NCBI GenBank assembly: GCA_903847405.1
Contig: CAINDP010000263.1
Coordinates: forward strand, 1-32,332
Reading direction: 5' to 3'
DNA length: 32,332 nt
Source of the DNA: an uncultured Myxococcales bacterium
GTDB lineage: Bacteria > Myxococcota_A > UBA9042 > DTJE01
This document shows, one piece after another, positions 11,728 to 19,152 of the stretch (position 1 is its first letter; each line of letters begins with the position of its first letter). The translations under genes and the position numbers were made by a program. Under the pieces are notes generated by a model. The model ran no database searches and was not told where the DNA came from. It worked only from the letters and a program-made list of their open reading frames with translations.

Positions 11728-11741
11728 AGGTTCAAGAACCT
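11728..11741 (-). other. Small hairpin between tRNA-Val and infC
   Basis: A perfect palindrome, AGGTTC-TT-GAACCT on the minus strand, folds as AGGTT/AACCT with a CUUG tetraloop. It starts 3 nt after the tRNA 3' end. It has no T-run, so it is more likely a processing or stability structure in the tRNA trailer than a terminator. Confidence 0.4.
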
Positions 11742-11744
11742 CTG

Positions 11745-11816
<72 letters not shown>

Positions 11817-11836
11817 GGAGCCCCAAAGCCGGAGTG

Positions 11837-11864
11837 AGGATACGCGAAGACGCAGGGCTGTCAA
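11837..11864 (-). promoter_or_regulatory. Sigma-70 promoter of the tRNA-Val/infC operon
   Basis: On the minus strand, TTGACA (11864-11859), a 16-bp spacer and TATCCT (11842-11837), ending 20 bp before the tRNA 5' end. No second promoter is evident between the tRNA and infC. Confidence 0.7.
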
Positions 11865-11921
11865 GTGAAATTTGGTTTTCGGGTCGGTGGACCGGGGCAG
11901 GATCCCAGCGGAACTCAGTCG

Positions 11922-11951
11922 TTGACGGTCATCGCCGGGCGATGCTACCCT
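11922..11951 (+). promoter_or_regulatory. Sigma-70 promoter of the PEGA/kelch operon
   Basis: TTGACG (11922-11927), an 18-bp spacer and TACCCT (11946-11951), about 87 bp upstream of the ATG at 12038. The 11865-12037 interval otherwise shows only the divergent tRNA promoter. Confidence 0.55.
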
Positions 11952-12037
11952 TCCGCGAAACCCGGTACGCGCGCGCAGTCCGTTTGCCCTGGGTGATGGA
12001 CGACGCGATCCTGGCATGACGCGAGGAGGTTCCGACG

Positions 12038-13663
12038 ATGCTGGTCCGACTGAAGCGTTACGGCGGCGCAGTGAGCCTGCCGGTGCTGGTCGCCTTCGGC
12101 CTTTCGGTGGCGGGCCTTCCCGCCCCTGCCCTGGCCCAGGCGCCCGCCCGCACGGCCAAGATCCTCTACGTGCCCGTGCAGCGGGCCGAGTCGGTGCCGG
12201 AGGGCGTTCCGACACGGGTGGAGGAGTACTTCCGCGCGCTGATCGAAATCGAGCCCCGGATCAAGCTGGTGACGCTGCCGTCGGAACTGGCGCCCCTGCA
12301 GGGGATGGCTCCGGCCCCCGAGGCGTCGCGGCCCGAACCCGCGGTCATGCTGCCCCCGCTGGCGCCCCACCCGGATCTGGATCGGGCGGCCCGGCTGGCC
12401 GGCGAAGGCCGTGACCTTGCGAAGGCGGGCAAGCTCGAGCGCGCGCTGACCACCCTGATGCAGGCCCAGGAACTGTATGGCAAGCGCATCGGCGAACTGG
12501 AGGACTTCGAACGCTACGTCGACGTCCTTGTATGGATCGCCGCGTCGTTCCTGAACGGCGGGTACGCCGAGGAAGGGAACGCCGCCCTGGGGAACGTGCT
12601 GACGCTGCGTCCCAACCTGTCCGTGGACGCGGGCGAGTTCGGCGCGAAGTTCGTGGCGGCGGTCGATGCCGCGAAGAAGCGCACCGCCGAGGGACCGGCG
12701 ATCACCGTGGTGGCCGATCCGCCCGAGGGCGCGATCTACGTGGACGGCCGCCTGGTCGGCACCGGAACGCAGGTGGTGTCGGACCTTCCCCGCGGCAAGC
12801 ACTTCGTCCGGGTCGTCGCGGACCTGCACTATCCCGCCGCCGCCACCGTGACCACCCGCGGCACCGCCGCGTCGAAGGTGACGGTGACCCTGAAGTCCCG
12901 GGTGGCCCGCGTGGCCAAGGGCAAGCCCGCGGTCGCGGCCGAGCCGAAGTCCCGTCCGCTGACCGAGTATGCCCGTACCGGCGCGTACCTCGAGTCGGGT
13001 TTCGTGAAGGAATCCCAGGCGGCGGCCGGCAAGACCCTGTCCGACTACGTCCTGTACTCCTACCTCGGGCGCTCCGAGTCGGCGTTCCAGTTGGGCCTGT
13101 TCCTGCTGGACGCCCGGAACGGGGAACTCGTGGCCATCGATCCGGCGATCATCGATACGGACCTGGGCAACCTGCAGATCGCGCTGCTGGACCTGGAGTC
13201 GCGGCTGGCCAAGGCCCTGGGCGACTTCCCGCGCGACCGGCTGGTCCGCGCCCGTCCTGCGCTGTACGACCTGAAGGGTTCCCGGCCCGCCCCGACGCCG
13301 ACGCCGGTGGCCGTCGCGGTCCCGGTCCCGGTGCCCGCGCCGCCGCCCGTTGTCGCCCAGCAGCCGCCCGCCCCGGTCGCCCGGGCGACCCCCGCGCGGA
13401 CCTACGGCACGCAGCAGCCCGCACCCCGGCAGGCCCTGCCTCCCGCGGCTCCGGCGGCCCCTTCGGGCGGGTTCGACGAGCTTCCGACGGACTTCCCGAT
13501 GGAGGACCTGGCGCCGGCCCCGGCCAAGGTCCCGGTCTACAAGAAGTGGTGGCTGTGGACCATCGTCGGCGTTGCCGTGGTCGGCGGCGCCACGGCGGCC
13601 GGCGTGGTGCTCGGCACCAAGAGTTCGAAGGCGGCCAGCGTGACGGGCCGGGCCCAGTGGTGA
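12038..13663 (+). CDS. PEGA-domain envelope protein with C-terminal TM helix
   Basis: This 541-residue protein has a signal peptide ending near ALAQA (about residue 34) and a helical, TPR-like region at about 115-195 (ARLAGEGRDLAKAGKLERA, YVDVLVWIAASFLNGGYAEEG). A PEGA domain follows at about 222-295 (VVADPPEGAIYVDGRLVGTG). A low-complexity Pro/Val/Ala linker lies at about 415-480, and one hydrophobic helix at about 504-528 follows KKWW. PEGA domains are surface or periplasmic beta domains that often sit beside TPR-like helices in Myxococcota-like bacteria. The Pro-rich linker plus terminal helix suggests a protein spanning the periplasm, with its C-terminus in a membrane. ATG at 12038 has GAGGAGG 9 bp upstream. 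It is followed 11 bp later by the kelch lipoprotein gene, so the two are a likely functional pair. Exact role unknown. Confidence 0.83.
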   Translation: MLVRLKRYGGAVSLPVLVAFGLSVAGLPAPALAQAPARTAKILYVPVQRAESVPEGVPTRVEEYFRALIEIEPRIKLVTLPSELAPLQGMAPAPEASRPEPAVMLPPLAPHPDLDRAARLAGEGRDLAKAGKLERALTTLMQAQELYGKRIGELEDFERYVDVLVWIAASFLNGGYAEEGNAALGNVLTLRPNLSVDAGEFGAKFVAAVDAAKKRTAEGPAITVVADPPEGAIYVDGRLVGTGTQVVSDLPRGKHFVRVVADLHYPAAATVTTRGTAASKVTVTLKSRVARVAKGKPAVAAEPKSRPLTEYARTGAYLESGFVKESQAAAGKTLSDYVLYSYLGRSESAFQLGLFLLDARNGELVAIDPAIIDTDLGNLQIALLDLESRLAKALGDFPRDRLVRARPALYDLKGSRPAPTPTPVAVAVPVPVPAPPPVVAQQPPAPVARATPARTYGTQQPAPRQALPPAAPAAPSGGFDELPTDFPMEDLAPAPAKVPVYKKWWLWTIVGVAVVGGATAAGVVLGTKSSKAASVTGRAQW

Positions 13664-13674
13664 TGGAGGACGTG

Positions 13675-15378
13675 ATGCGGATTCGTGCGACGACCCTGTT
13701 CCTGGCGCTCGCCTTCGGCGCCACGGTCTCCGGATGCGGCAGCGACGGCGCGGCGACCTCGGCCCTGGTGGCGCAGGTGATCCCGGTCGAGGCCGTGAAG
13801 GTGATCACCGATGCCCCGACGCTGCCCTTCGAGGGCGCCCAGGTCATCAAGTTCACGGTATCGGGTCCCGGGATGTCCGACGTTTCGACGTCCTACGATT
13901 TCACCGCGGGCGGCGGGGATCTCCCGGCCTTCCCGGAAGGCTACGAACGGCAGTTGACCGTCGAGGTCTGCCGGAACACCTGTGACGTGGCGGCGGGCAA
14001 CGACATCATCTCGCGCGGCCGCTCCGTGCCCCTGACCGTGTTCAAGGGCGACACCCGCACGGCGACGGTGTTCGTGGCGACCCGGAACGCCTTCGTTCCG
14101 CCCAGCGTGATCGGCGAGAACGGCACGGAACCGTCGGTGATCACGAACAAGTACCGCGTCGGCGCCACGGTCACGACGCTGGACGACGGCCGGATCCTCA
14201 TCGCCGGCGGGGCCAAGATCAAGACGAGCGCGACGGGTTGGAACCGTGCCGAGGACCTGGAATCCGTGACGGCCGATGCGGAAATCTTCGACCCGCGGAC
14301 CGGGACCTACACGGCCGTTTCCGCCATGAACATGCCCCGTGCGCACCACGTCGCGGTCAAGCTGGGCGGCCCCAACCGCGCCGACCGCCGCGTGGTCCTG
14401 ATGGGCGGGTTCACGACCGGCGGCGAAATCACCAGCACGGTGGAACTGTTCGATCCGGACACCAACGCCTTCGTGCAGGAGCCTCAGGATCGCTCGCTGG
14501 CAGGCGCCGGCCGCGCCCTGTTCACGGCGGCCCTGGCGTACCCGGACCAGAACGTGGTGTTCCTGGCCGGCGGGATCGCGAATCCCTCGGGGGCCAGCGG
14601 CTCCTGGCAGTTGTACATGGTCGGGGCCGGCACGGTCGCGGCGGGGGCCCTGACTCCCGGGCCCACCGGTGACCAGAGCGCCACGGGGACCGCGCGCTGG
14701 AACCAGACGATGACCTTCGTGCCGGCCTTCGGCAAGGACGCCGACGGGAAGGACGCAGGCGCCTTCCTGCTGCTGGGCGGCGAAAACAACGACGGCACCG
14801 TGGACATCGCCGAGGCCTACCTGGTGGATCCGTTGAACGGCGGCCAGTTCTCGATCCGCCGCGACGAGTCCGCGACCACCACGATGCCCCTGGGGGGCCG
14901 CACCGGGCACTCCGCCGTGTACGTGGCGCGCCAGGGCATCGTCTACGTCGTCGGTGGCTTCCTCCAGAAGGGCCAGTCGGGGCCCATCGACCGCATCGAG
15001 GTCTATCGACAGGGCGCCAAGGGGTTCCACAAGAACGACGAGGGGGCTTTCGACGAGTACCTCCCCATGGCGGGCGCCCGGGGTGGCACCACGGCGACCC
15101 TGCTGGATCCCACCACGATCTTCATCGCCGGCGGCTTCAGCGACAGCGGCCCGACGTCGCGGACCGAGGTCATCGTGGAAACGGTCGAGTGCCAGGACGC
15201 GAACGGCACGCCGCCGTGCTACCGGGTGCCCCGGCTGTTCACGGGACGCACCCCGGACATGGACGCGCCCCGGGCGGGCCAGACGGCCGTCCTGGACTCC
15301 ACGCGCCGCCTGTTCCTGCTGGGTGGTGTGGGCGATACGAACGTGACCCCGGATCCGATCCTCTACAACCCCGAGTAG
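13675..15378 (+). CDS. Kelch-repeat lipoprotein
   Basis: This 567-residue protein has a lipoprotein signal (TVSGC, Cys at residue 21), then an Ig-like or beta region to about residue 140 containing a CRNTC pair. Seven kelch-like motifs follow: DGRILIAGGA, RRVVLMGGF, QNVVFLAGGI, AFLLLGGENN, GIVYVVGGF, TTIFIAGGF and RLFLLGGVGD. Seven repeats suggest a complete seven-bladed propeller, as in galactose-oxidase-like kelch proteins. No copper-ligand set of an oxidase is evident, so a binding role is more likely. The start at 13675 is chosen because GGAGG lies 5 bp before it and it opens the signal peptide; another ATG 12 bp upstream overlaps the PEGA stop. It ends 16 bp before the convergent oxidoreductase gene. 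Confidence 0.85.
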   Translation: MRIRATTLFLALAFGATVSGCGSDGAATSALVAQVIPVEAVKVITDAPTLPFEGAQVIKFTVSGPGMSDVSTSYDFTAGGGDLPAFPEGYERQLTVEVCRNTCDVAAGNDIISRGRSVPLTVFKGDTRTATVFVATRNAFVPPSVIGENGTEPSVITNKYRVGATVTTLDDGRILIAGGAKIKTSATGWNRAEDLESVTADAEIFDPRTGTYTAVSAMNMPRAHHVAVKLGGPNRADRRVVLMGGFTTGGEITSTVELFDPDTNAFVQEPQDRSLAGAGRALFTAALAYPDQNVVFLAGGIANPSGASGSWQLYMVGAGTVAAGALTPGPTGDQSATGTARWNQTMTFVPAFGKDADGKDAGAFLLLGGENNDGTVDIAEAYLVDPLNGGQFSIRRDESATTTMPLGGRTGHSAVYVARQGIVYVVGGFLQKGQSGPIDRIEVYRQGAKGFHKNDEGAFDEYLPMAGARGGTTATLLDPTTIFIAGGFSDSGPTSRTEVIVETVECQDANGTPPCYRVPRLFTGRTPDMDAPRAGQTAVLDSTRRLFLLGGVGDTNVTPDPILYNPE

Positions 15379-15394
15379 CCTGTACCCCGCGCCG

Positions 15395-16399
15395 TCAGGC
15401 CGGGGCAACCCTCATGGTCCTGCCGCTTCGTGCCGCCTCGAACAACGCGTCCATCGCCGCCAGGCCTGCCACGGCGTCCGAAATCGGCCACCGGGGCGCC
15501 GTTCCCGTGGCCACGGCCCGGGCGAAGTCCAGCGTTTCCAGGCCGTAGGGGTCCGCACCGGGAACCTCGAAGCGTTCCTCGCGGTCGCCCTTTCGCAGGA
15601 TCCAGTGGGCGGATTCCGTCCCCGGGAACCACGGGTCCGGGAACCGGATGGTGCCGTCGGTGCCGGTGATCTCGGCCTCGTGGCGCTCGTGGTTTTCGAT
15701 GCTGCATTCGAACTGGGCCAGGAACGGGCCCGGAAACTCCAGGATGCCCACCATCGTCCAGTCCACCTGGTCCCGGCGCTCGACGGCCGTGGCCCGGATC
15801 GGCTCGGCGCCGGCCAGCAGGCGCGACAGGCTGACGGAATAGCAACCGACGTCGCGCAGGGAGCCGCCGCCCAGGCTGGGGGAGGTCGGGGTGGCCGCGT
15901 CCTCGTCCTGCAGGAAGGTGAAGACGCTGCGCATCGTGGAGGGGCGCCCGATGACGCCCCGGGCGATGGCGGCCCGGACCGCGTCGAACACCGGGTGGAA
16001 CCGGTACATGAAGGCCTCGGCCACGGGGAGGCCCGCCCGCCGGGCCGCGTCGGCGATGGAACGGCCCTCGGAGGCGTGCAGGGCCAGCGGCTTTTCGCAC
16101 AGGACCGGAAGGCCGGCTTCCAGGGCCCTCACGGTCCATTCCGCGTGCAGCGTGTTGGGCAACGGGTTGTAGATCAGGTCCACGGCGCCCGAGTCCAGCA
16201 ACTCGGCGTAGCCGCCGAAGGACAACGGGATCCCCAGATCGTCGGCCCAGGCCCGCCCCTTCGCCGCGTCCCGGCTGGCCACCGCCTGGACGTGTCCCGC
16301 CCCTGCGGCCCGGATGCCGGCAATCACCGTCCGGGCGATGCCGGCGGTCCCCAGAACGCCCCAGCGCAGATCCTCGATGGCTCGTCCCCCGGTCGGCAT
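15395..16399 (-). CDS. Gfo/Idh/MocA family NAD(P)-dependent oxidoreductase
   Basis: This 334-residue enzyme has an N-terminal Rossmann fold (LRWGVLGTAGIARTVIAGIR) and the family motif CEKPLALHASEG at about residue 100. The C-terminal alpha/beta domain has AFMYRFHPVFDAVR and GGGSLRDVGCYSVSLSR. The pattern is that of dehydrogenases acting on sugars or inositol-like rings, for example xylose or glucose-fructose oxidoreductase relatives; the substrate cannot be deduced. The ATG at 16399 follows GGGGGA. Its gene starts 20 bp downstream of the stop of the interrupted glycosidase gene, so it is probably the last gene of that transcript. This suggests a role in metabolism of the sugar released. No cytosol-export signal is present, so it is expected to be cytoplasmic. 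Confidence 0.9.
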   Translation of the reverse strand: MPTGGRAIEDLRWGVLGTAGIARTVIAGIRAAGAGHVQAVASRDAAKGRAWADDLGIPLSFGGYAELLDSGAVDLIYNPLPNTLHAEWTVRALEAGLPVLCEKPLALHASEGRSIADAARRAGLPVAEAFMYRFHPVFDAVRAAIARGVIGRPSTMRSVFTFLQDEDAATPTSPSLGGGSLRDVGCYSVSLSRLLAGAEPIRATAVERRDQVDWTMVGILEFPGPFLAQFECSIENHERHEAEITGTDGTIRFPDPWFPGTESAHWILRKGDREERFEVPGADPYGLETLDFARAVATGTAPRWPISDAVAGLAAMDALFEAARSGRTMRVAPA

Positions 16400-16419
16400 G
16401 GAGTCCCCCTTGGCCACTC

Positions 16420-17931
16420 TCAACGGATGGTCCAGCGGCACGAGGCGCCGGGCTCGGTTCCGACATCGCAGTCGGGCATCCGAACCACGGCGGTCTGGAA
16501 GTGCGTTTCGATCCCGAGGTCGGCGGGCGGCACCACCGCGCCGCCCACGGTCACCGCAGGGGTCGCGCCGTCGTACGCGTCATGGACCAGCGTGACCGTG
16601 ACCTTCGGGCCCGCAAGGTGCCGGACCTCCACGGACACGCCGTCCGTTTCGCGACGCACGTCCAGGGACACCCGGGTATCGCCGATCCGCAGCGGCGACG
16701 CGGCCAGGGAGGGCCATCCGGCCGGCAGGTGGGGCCGCAGGTACAGACGGGCAGCGGGCGCGTCGGGGCGGTACCCCGTCAGGTAGTGGTACAGCGCTTC
16801 CAGGTTGATGCCGCCCTCCCAGGGGCGATAGCGCGCCGTGAAGTCCCCGATCGCCCCGGTCCCGTCGTACAGGGCCTCCAGGGCGGAAAAGTCGTCGGCG
16901 ATCGAGTACTCGGGGTAGTTGCCCGACGGCGACATCGAACGCCGCAGGTTTCCGAAGGCGGCCTCGGCCTGCGGGTGGCCCGCGTCGGTCATCGCCCGCA
17001 GCGTGTAGCCCGGCAGCATCCCCGTGTAGACGCCCTTTTCGATCGGGATGCCGAAGATGTCGATGTACTGCGGATCTATGGGGCTCTGGATGGCGCCCGG
17101 GCCGAAGGCGAAGCGATCCAGCAGGCACTTCAGCGGCAGATCCAGGTCCGGCCCCGCGTCCCACGGCGGGCCGCCCCAGGTGCCGGTCAGCAGCGCGTCC
17201 TCGTGGGGCGGCCACACCTTGCCGTCGGCCTTGGTCACGAACGCCGACAGGCAGCCGTCGTCCATGCCGAACGTCTGGTGGGTGGCGACCTCGACGTTGG
17301 TGGCCAGGGTCCGCGCCTCCAGGGACTTGTCCGTGTTGCCCAGGGCGTCTTCCAGGTCCGCCAGGGCCCGGGCGCCCGTGGCCATCAGCATCCCCGACGA
17401 CAGGGACCACGACTTCTGGTGGTGTTCGTACTCGAGGTCCAGGCCGACGGCCATGTTCATGGAGGCCCGGTATGTTTCGTCCCCCGAGAAGGGCAGGAGG
17501 AAGTCGGCGCTGAGAGCCTGGCCATGGATCGCGTGGCGCAGGTACCCGATGCGGCCCTGGACCCGATCCTTCGCGCCCGTCGTCGCCCGCAGCCAGGAAT
17601 ACATGATCGGCAGGTACGCCGGCCCCTCGGCCTGGGCCTTCTTGGCCAGCGGGGCCAGGGATTCCCAGTCGACCGCCGGCGGATTCACCAGGTCCACCGC
17701 GATGTCGGCCTCGTAGGCATCGGTCAGCCAGCCGGCCTGGGCGCCCACGGCGTAGTAGTAGTCCATGACCCGTTCGGCCAGGGGCACCGCACCCAGGGCC
17801 AGCAGGGGCCGGACGACGCCCGACAGGTCCCGGGTCCACGCCATCGCGTAGCGCGACAGGGGCGAGGAGGCGCCCTGGGCGGACACCTGGACCCACAGCA
17901 TGCGGCGCAGGTTCACGATGGAATCGTTCAC
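16420..17931 (-). CDS. Six-hairpin glycosidase-like domain: 3' part of an interrupted gene
   Basis: 503 residues when counted from the GTG at 17931. The reading frame is continuous with the lipoprotein fragment at 17953-18954, apart from one TAG. The sequence has paired helical hairpins with motifs such as SRYAMAWTRDLSGVVRPLLA, GWLTDAYEADIAVD and WEGGINLEALYHYLTGY. It ends in a small beta domain (RRETDGVSVEVRHLAGPKVT). This looks like an (alpha/alpha)6-barrel glycosidase of the six-hairpin superfamily (GH15/GH65/GH78-like); I cannot pick a family. No Shine-Dalgarno sequence precedes the GTG, and the segment just upstream (VTTPDPL) reads as family sequence, so independent translation is doubtful. 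Without the upstream half it would also lack a signal peptide. Confidence 0.62.
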   Translation of the reverse strand: MNDSIVNLRRMLWVQVSAQGASSPLSRYAMAWTRDLSGVVRPLLALGAVPLAERVMDYYYAVGAQAGWLTDAYEADIAVDLVNPPAVDWESLAPLAKKAQAEGPAYLPIMYSWLRATTGAKDRVQGRIGYLRHAIHGQALSADFLLPFSGDETYRASMNMAVGLDLEYEHHQKSWSLSSGMLMATGARALADLEDALGNTDKSLEARTLATNVEVATHQTFGMDDGCLSAFVTKADGKVWPPHEDALLTGTWGGPPWDAGPDLDLPLKCLLDRFAFGPGAIQSPIDPQYIDIFGIPIEKGVYTGMLPGYTLRAMTDAGHPQAEAAFGNLRRSMSPSGNYPEYSIADDFSALEALYDGTGAIGDFTARYRPWEGGINLEALYHYLTGYRPDAPAARLYLRPHLPAGWPSLAASPLRIGDTRVSLDVRRETDGVSVEVRHLAGPKVTVTLVHDAYDGATPAVTVGGAVVPPADLGIETHFQTAVVRMPDCDVGTEPGASCRWTIR

Positions 17932-17952
17932 CAGCGGATCGGGGGTCGTGAC

Positions 17953-17955
17953 CTA
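17953..17955 (-). other. In-frame TAG splitting the glycosidase-like lipoprotein gene
   Basis: On the minus strand the frame reads ...YQAFETATT, TAG, VTTPDPLVNDSIVN... with no shift. The two flanking frames belong to one gene from 18954 to 16420 (844 sense positions including the TAG codon). TAG serves as the normal terminator of about eleven other genes in this window, so genome-wide recoding is unlikely. Nonsense mutation, assembly or base-call error, or local readthrough remain possible. Confidence 0.8.
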
Positions 17956-18954
17956 CGTGGTCGCGGTTTCGAAGGCCTGGTAGACCGCCGTGGTGTCGGC
18001 GACCAGGGTGTCGAACACCTCGCCGTCCACGGCGGCGCGGACCGCGGCCGGCGCGGTTTCCGGCGTCCCGTGGGCCAGCATCAGGTCGGTCGTCCACTCC
18101 CCGCCCGCCGGGATCGACGGAAGGGGCAGCACCAGGCCGCCCGCCGACGCCACCGCGTTCGCCGCGGTGAACCAGGCCACCTGGACCCCGTCCTTGGTGG
18201 TTTCGACGACGGCATCCGCGACCGGGGTCTGGGGCTGGTTGGCGGTCAGGACCAGGCTGGCCGGGGCCGACGCGGCGGTTCCGTCGTTGTGCACGACCAC
18301 GACGCGCCAGATGGCCGCGTGGACGCCCCGGGCGGGCTCGCCGTCGGGCGGCAGGGGGGCCAGATCGATCGTGGCCAGGCGCAGGTCGCCCAGGCGACCG
18401 ACCGTCAGGACGCCCGGGAGGGTGCGGAAGGCGCCGATCCACTCCTCCTGGAAGGACCGGGGCGCACCGGCAGCATCGCCAATCTGCAGGGCAAGGTCGC
18501 CGAAGGACCCCTGCCGGCGGGCGTAGGTCGGCCCCATCATCCCGTGCAGCGTGTTCAGGGGGAAGGCCAGCCCCAGCAGCGTGAAGGCGCGGCCGTTTCC
18601 GATCGCGAAGTCACCCAGGTGACCCGCGTCCGCCTGTGGCGTGCCCGGGCGCCAGTGGTAGGCGAAGGGCAGCAGCGCCCGAAGGCCGGCGCGGTCGTTG
18701 AACCAGGCGAAATCCGTGGCGGGCGGATCGTCGAAGGCGGCCCAGGCGTCGAAGCCGGGCCCCGGATCGGACGTTTCGGCCAGGTCGTCGGAATCCGGCA
18801 GCGGCACGTCCATGGAATCGGTGACTTGCGTCGTGTCCCCGACGTCGGCCACGTCGGCGGGGCCCGTCCCCGTGTCGGACGCGCTGGAACTGCCGCACCC
18901 CGGCAGGACCGCCGCCAGGACCACGGCCGCCATTCCCAATGTGATCCGTCGCAT
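17953..18954 (-). CDS. Lipoprotein N-terminal part of the interrupted glycosidase-like gene
   Basis: This 333-residue fragment starts at the ATG at 18954 (GAAGGG upstream). It has a lipoprotein signal with lipobox LPGC at about residue 21, then an Asp/Thr/Pro-rich spacer of about 45 residues typical of myxobacterial-type surface lipoproteins. A beta-rich domain follows (DFAIGNGRAFTLLGLAFPLN, MMGPTYARRQGSFGDL, IWRVVVVHNDG). This resembles the N-terminal beta-supersandwich domain that precedes (alpha/alpha)6 barrels in several glycosidase families. It ends at a TAG exactly where the barrel should begin, and the barrel continues in the same frame. An upstream promoter is present. As it stands, the fragment would make a secreted domain without its catalytic half. 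Confidence 0.66.
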   Translation of the reverse strand: MRRITLGMAAVVLAAVLPGCGSSSASDTGTGPADVADVGDTTQVTDSMDVPLPDSDDLAETSDPGPGFDAWAAFDDPPATDFAWFNDRAGLRALLPFAYHWRPGTPQADAGHLGDFAIGNGRAFTLLGLAFPLNTLHGMMGPTYARRQGSFGDLALQIGDAAGAPRSFQEEWIGAFRTLPGVLTVGRLGDLRLATIDLAPLPPDGEPARGVHAAIWRVVVVHNDGTAASAPASLVLTANQPQTPVADAVVETTKDGVQVAWFTAANAVASAGGLVLPLPSIPAGGEWTTDLMLAHGTPETAPAAVRAAVDGEVFDTLVADTTAVYQAFETATT

Positions 18955-18981
18955 CGCATAACCCTTCGACTGGCCGGTGGG

Positions 18982-19011
18982 AGAATAGGCCGCGCCTCCC
19001 GGGGCCGTCAA
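18982..19011 (-). promoter_or_regulatory. Sigma-70 promoter of the glycosidase-like lipoprotein gene
   Basis: On the minus strand, TTGACG (19011-19006), an 18-bp spacer and TATTCT (18987-18982), 27 bp before the ATG at 18954. Confidence 0.6.
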
Positions 19012-19029
19012 CCAATCCTCATTGATCGG

Positions 19030-19099
19030 GCCCGAGGCGACTCCGGCTGCGGCGAGAGTTTCCTGCGGAAACCCGTCGCCTGCGCCTGCGTGCTCGGGC
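19030..19099. repeat. Palindromic dispersed element, copy B
   Basis: A 70-bp element with ends GCCCGAG and CTCGGGC and a central GTTTCC/GGAAAC hairpin. It sits between the divergent promoters of the glycosidase-like gene and murB. Its reverse complement matches copy C (inside the amidase gene) at nearly all positions, with one gap. It differs from A1/A2 mainly in the arms (GCAGGCGCAG in place of GGAGACGGAG). Confidence 0.88.
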
Positions 19100-19117
19100 G
19101 GCCCCGGACGAGGACGG

Positions 19118-19146
19118 TTGACTGCGGTAGGCGCCGATGCTCCAAT
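19118..19146 (+). promoter_or_regulatory. Sigma-70 promoter of murB, placed for a leaderless transcript
   Basis: TTGACT (19118-19123), a 17-bp spacer and TCCAAT (19141-19146). Transcription would start about 7 bp later, at or next to the GTG start codon at 19153. Confidence 0.5.
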
Positions 19147-19152
19147 GCGCCC

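Noticed and set aside
11673-11735. N-terminal extension of IF-3 to a TTG at 11735
   Set aside because: The extension covers the leader next to the tRNA, matches no IF-3 N-terminus, and a ribosome site precedes the GTG at 11672.
17953-17955. Genome-wide TAG recoding (for example to pyrrolysine or glutamine)
   Set aside because: TAG properly ends about eleven other genes here at their expected family lengths, including rpsU, infC, ihfA and murB.
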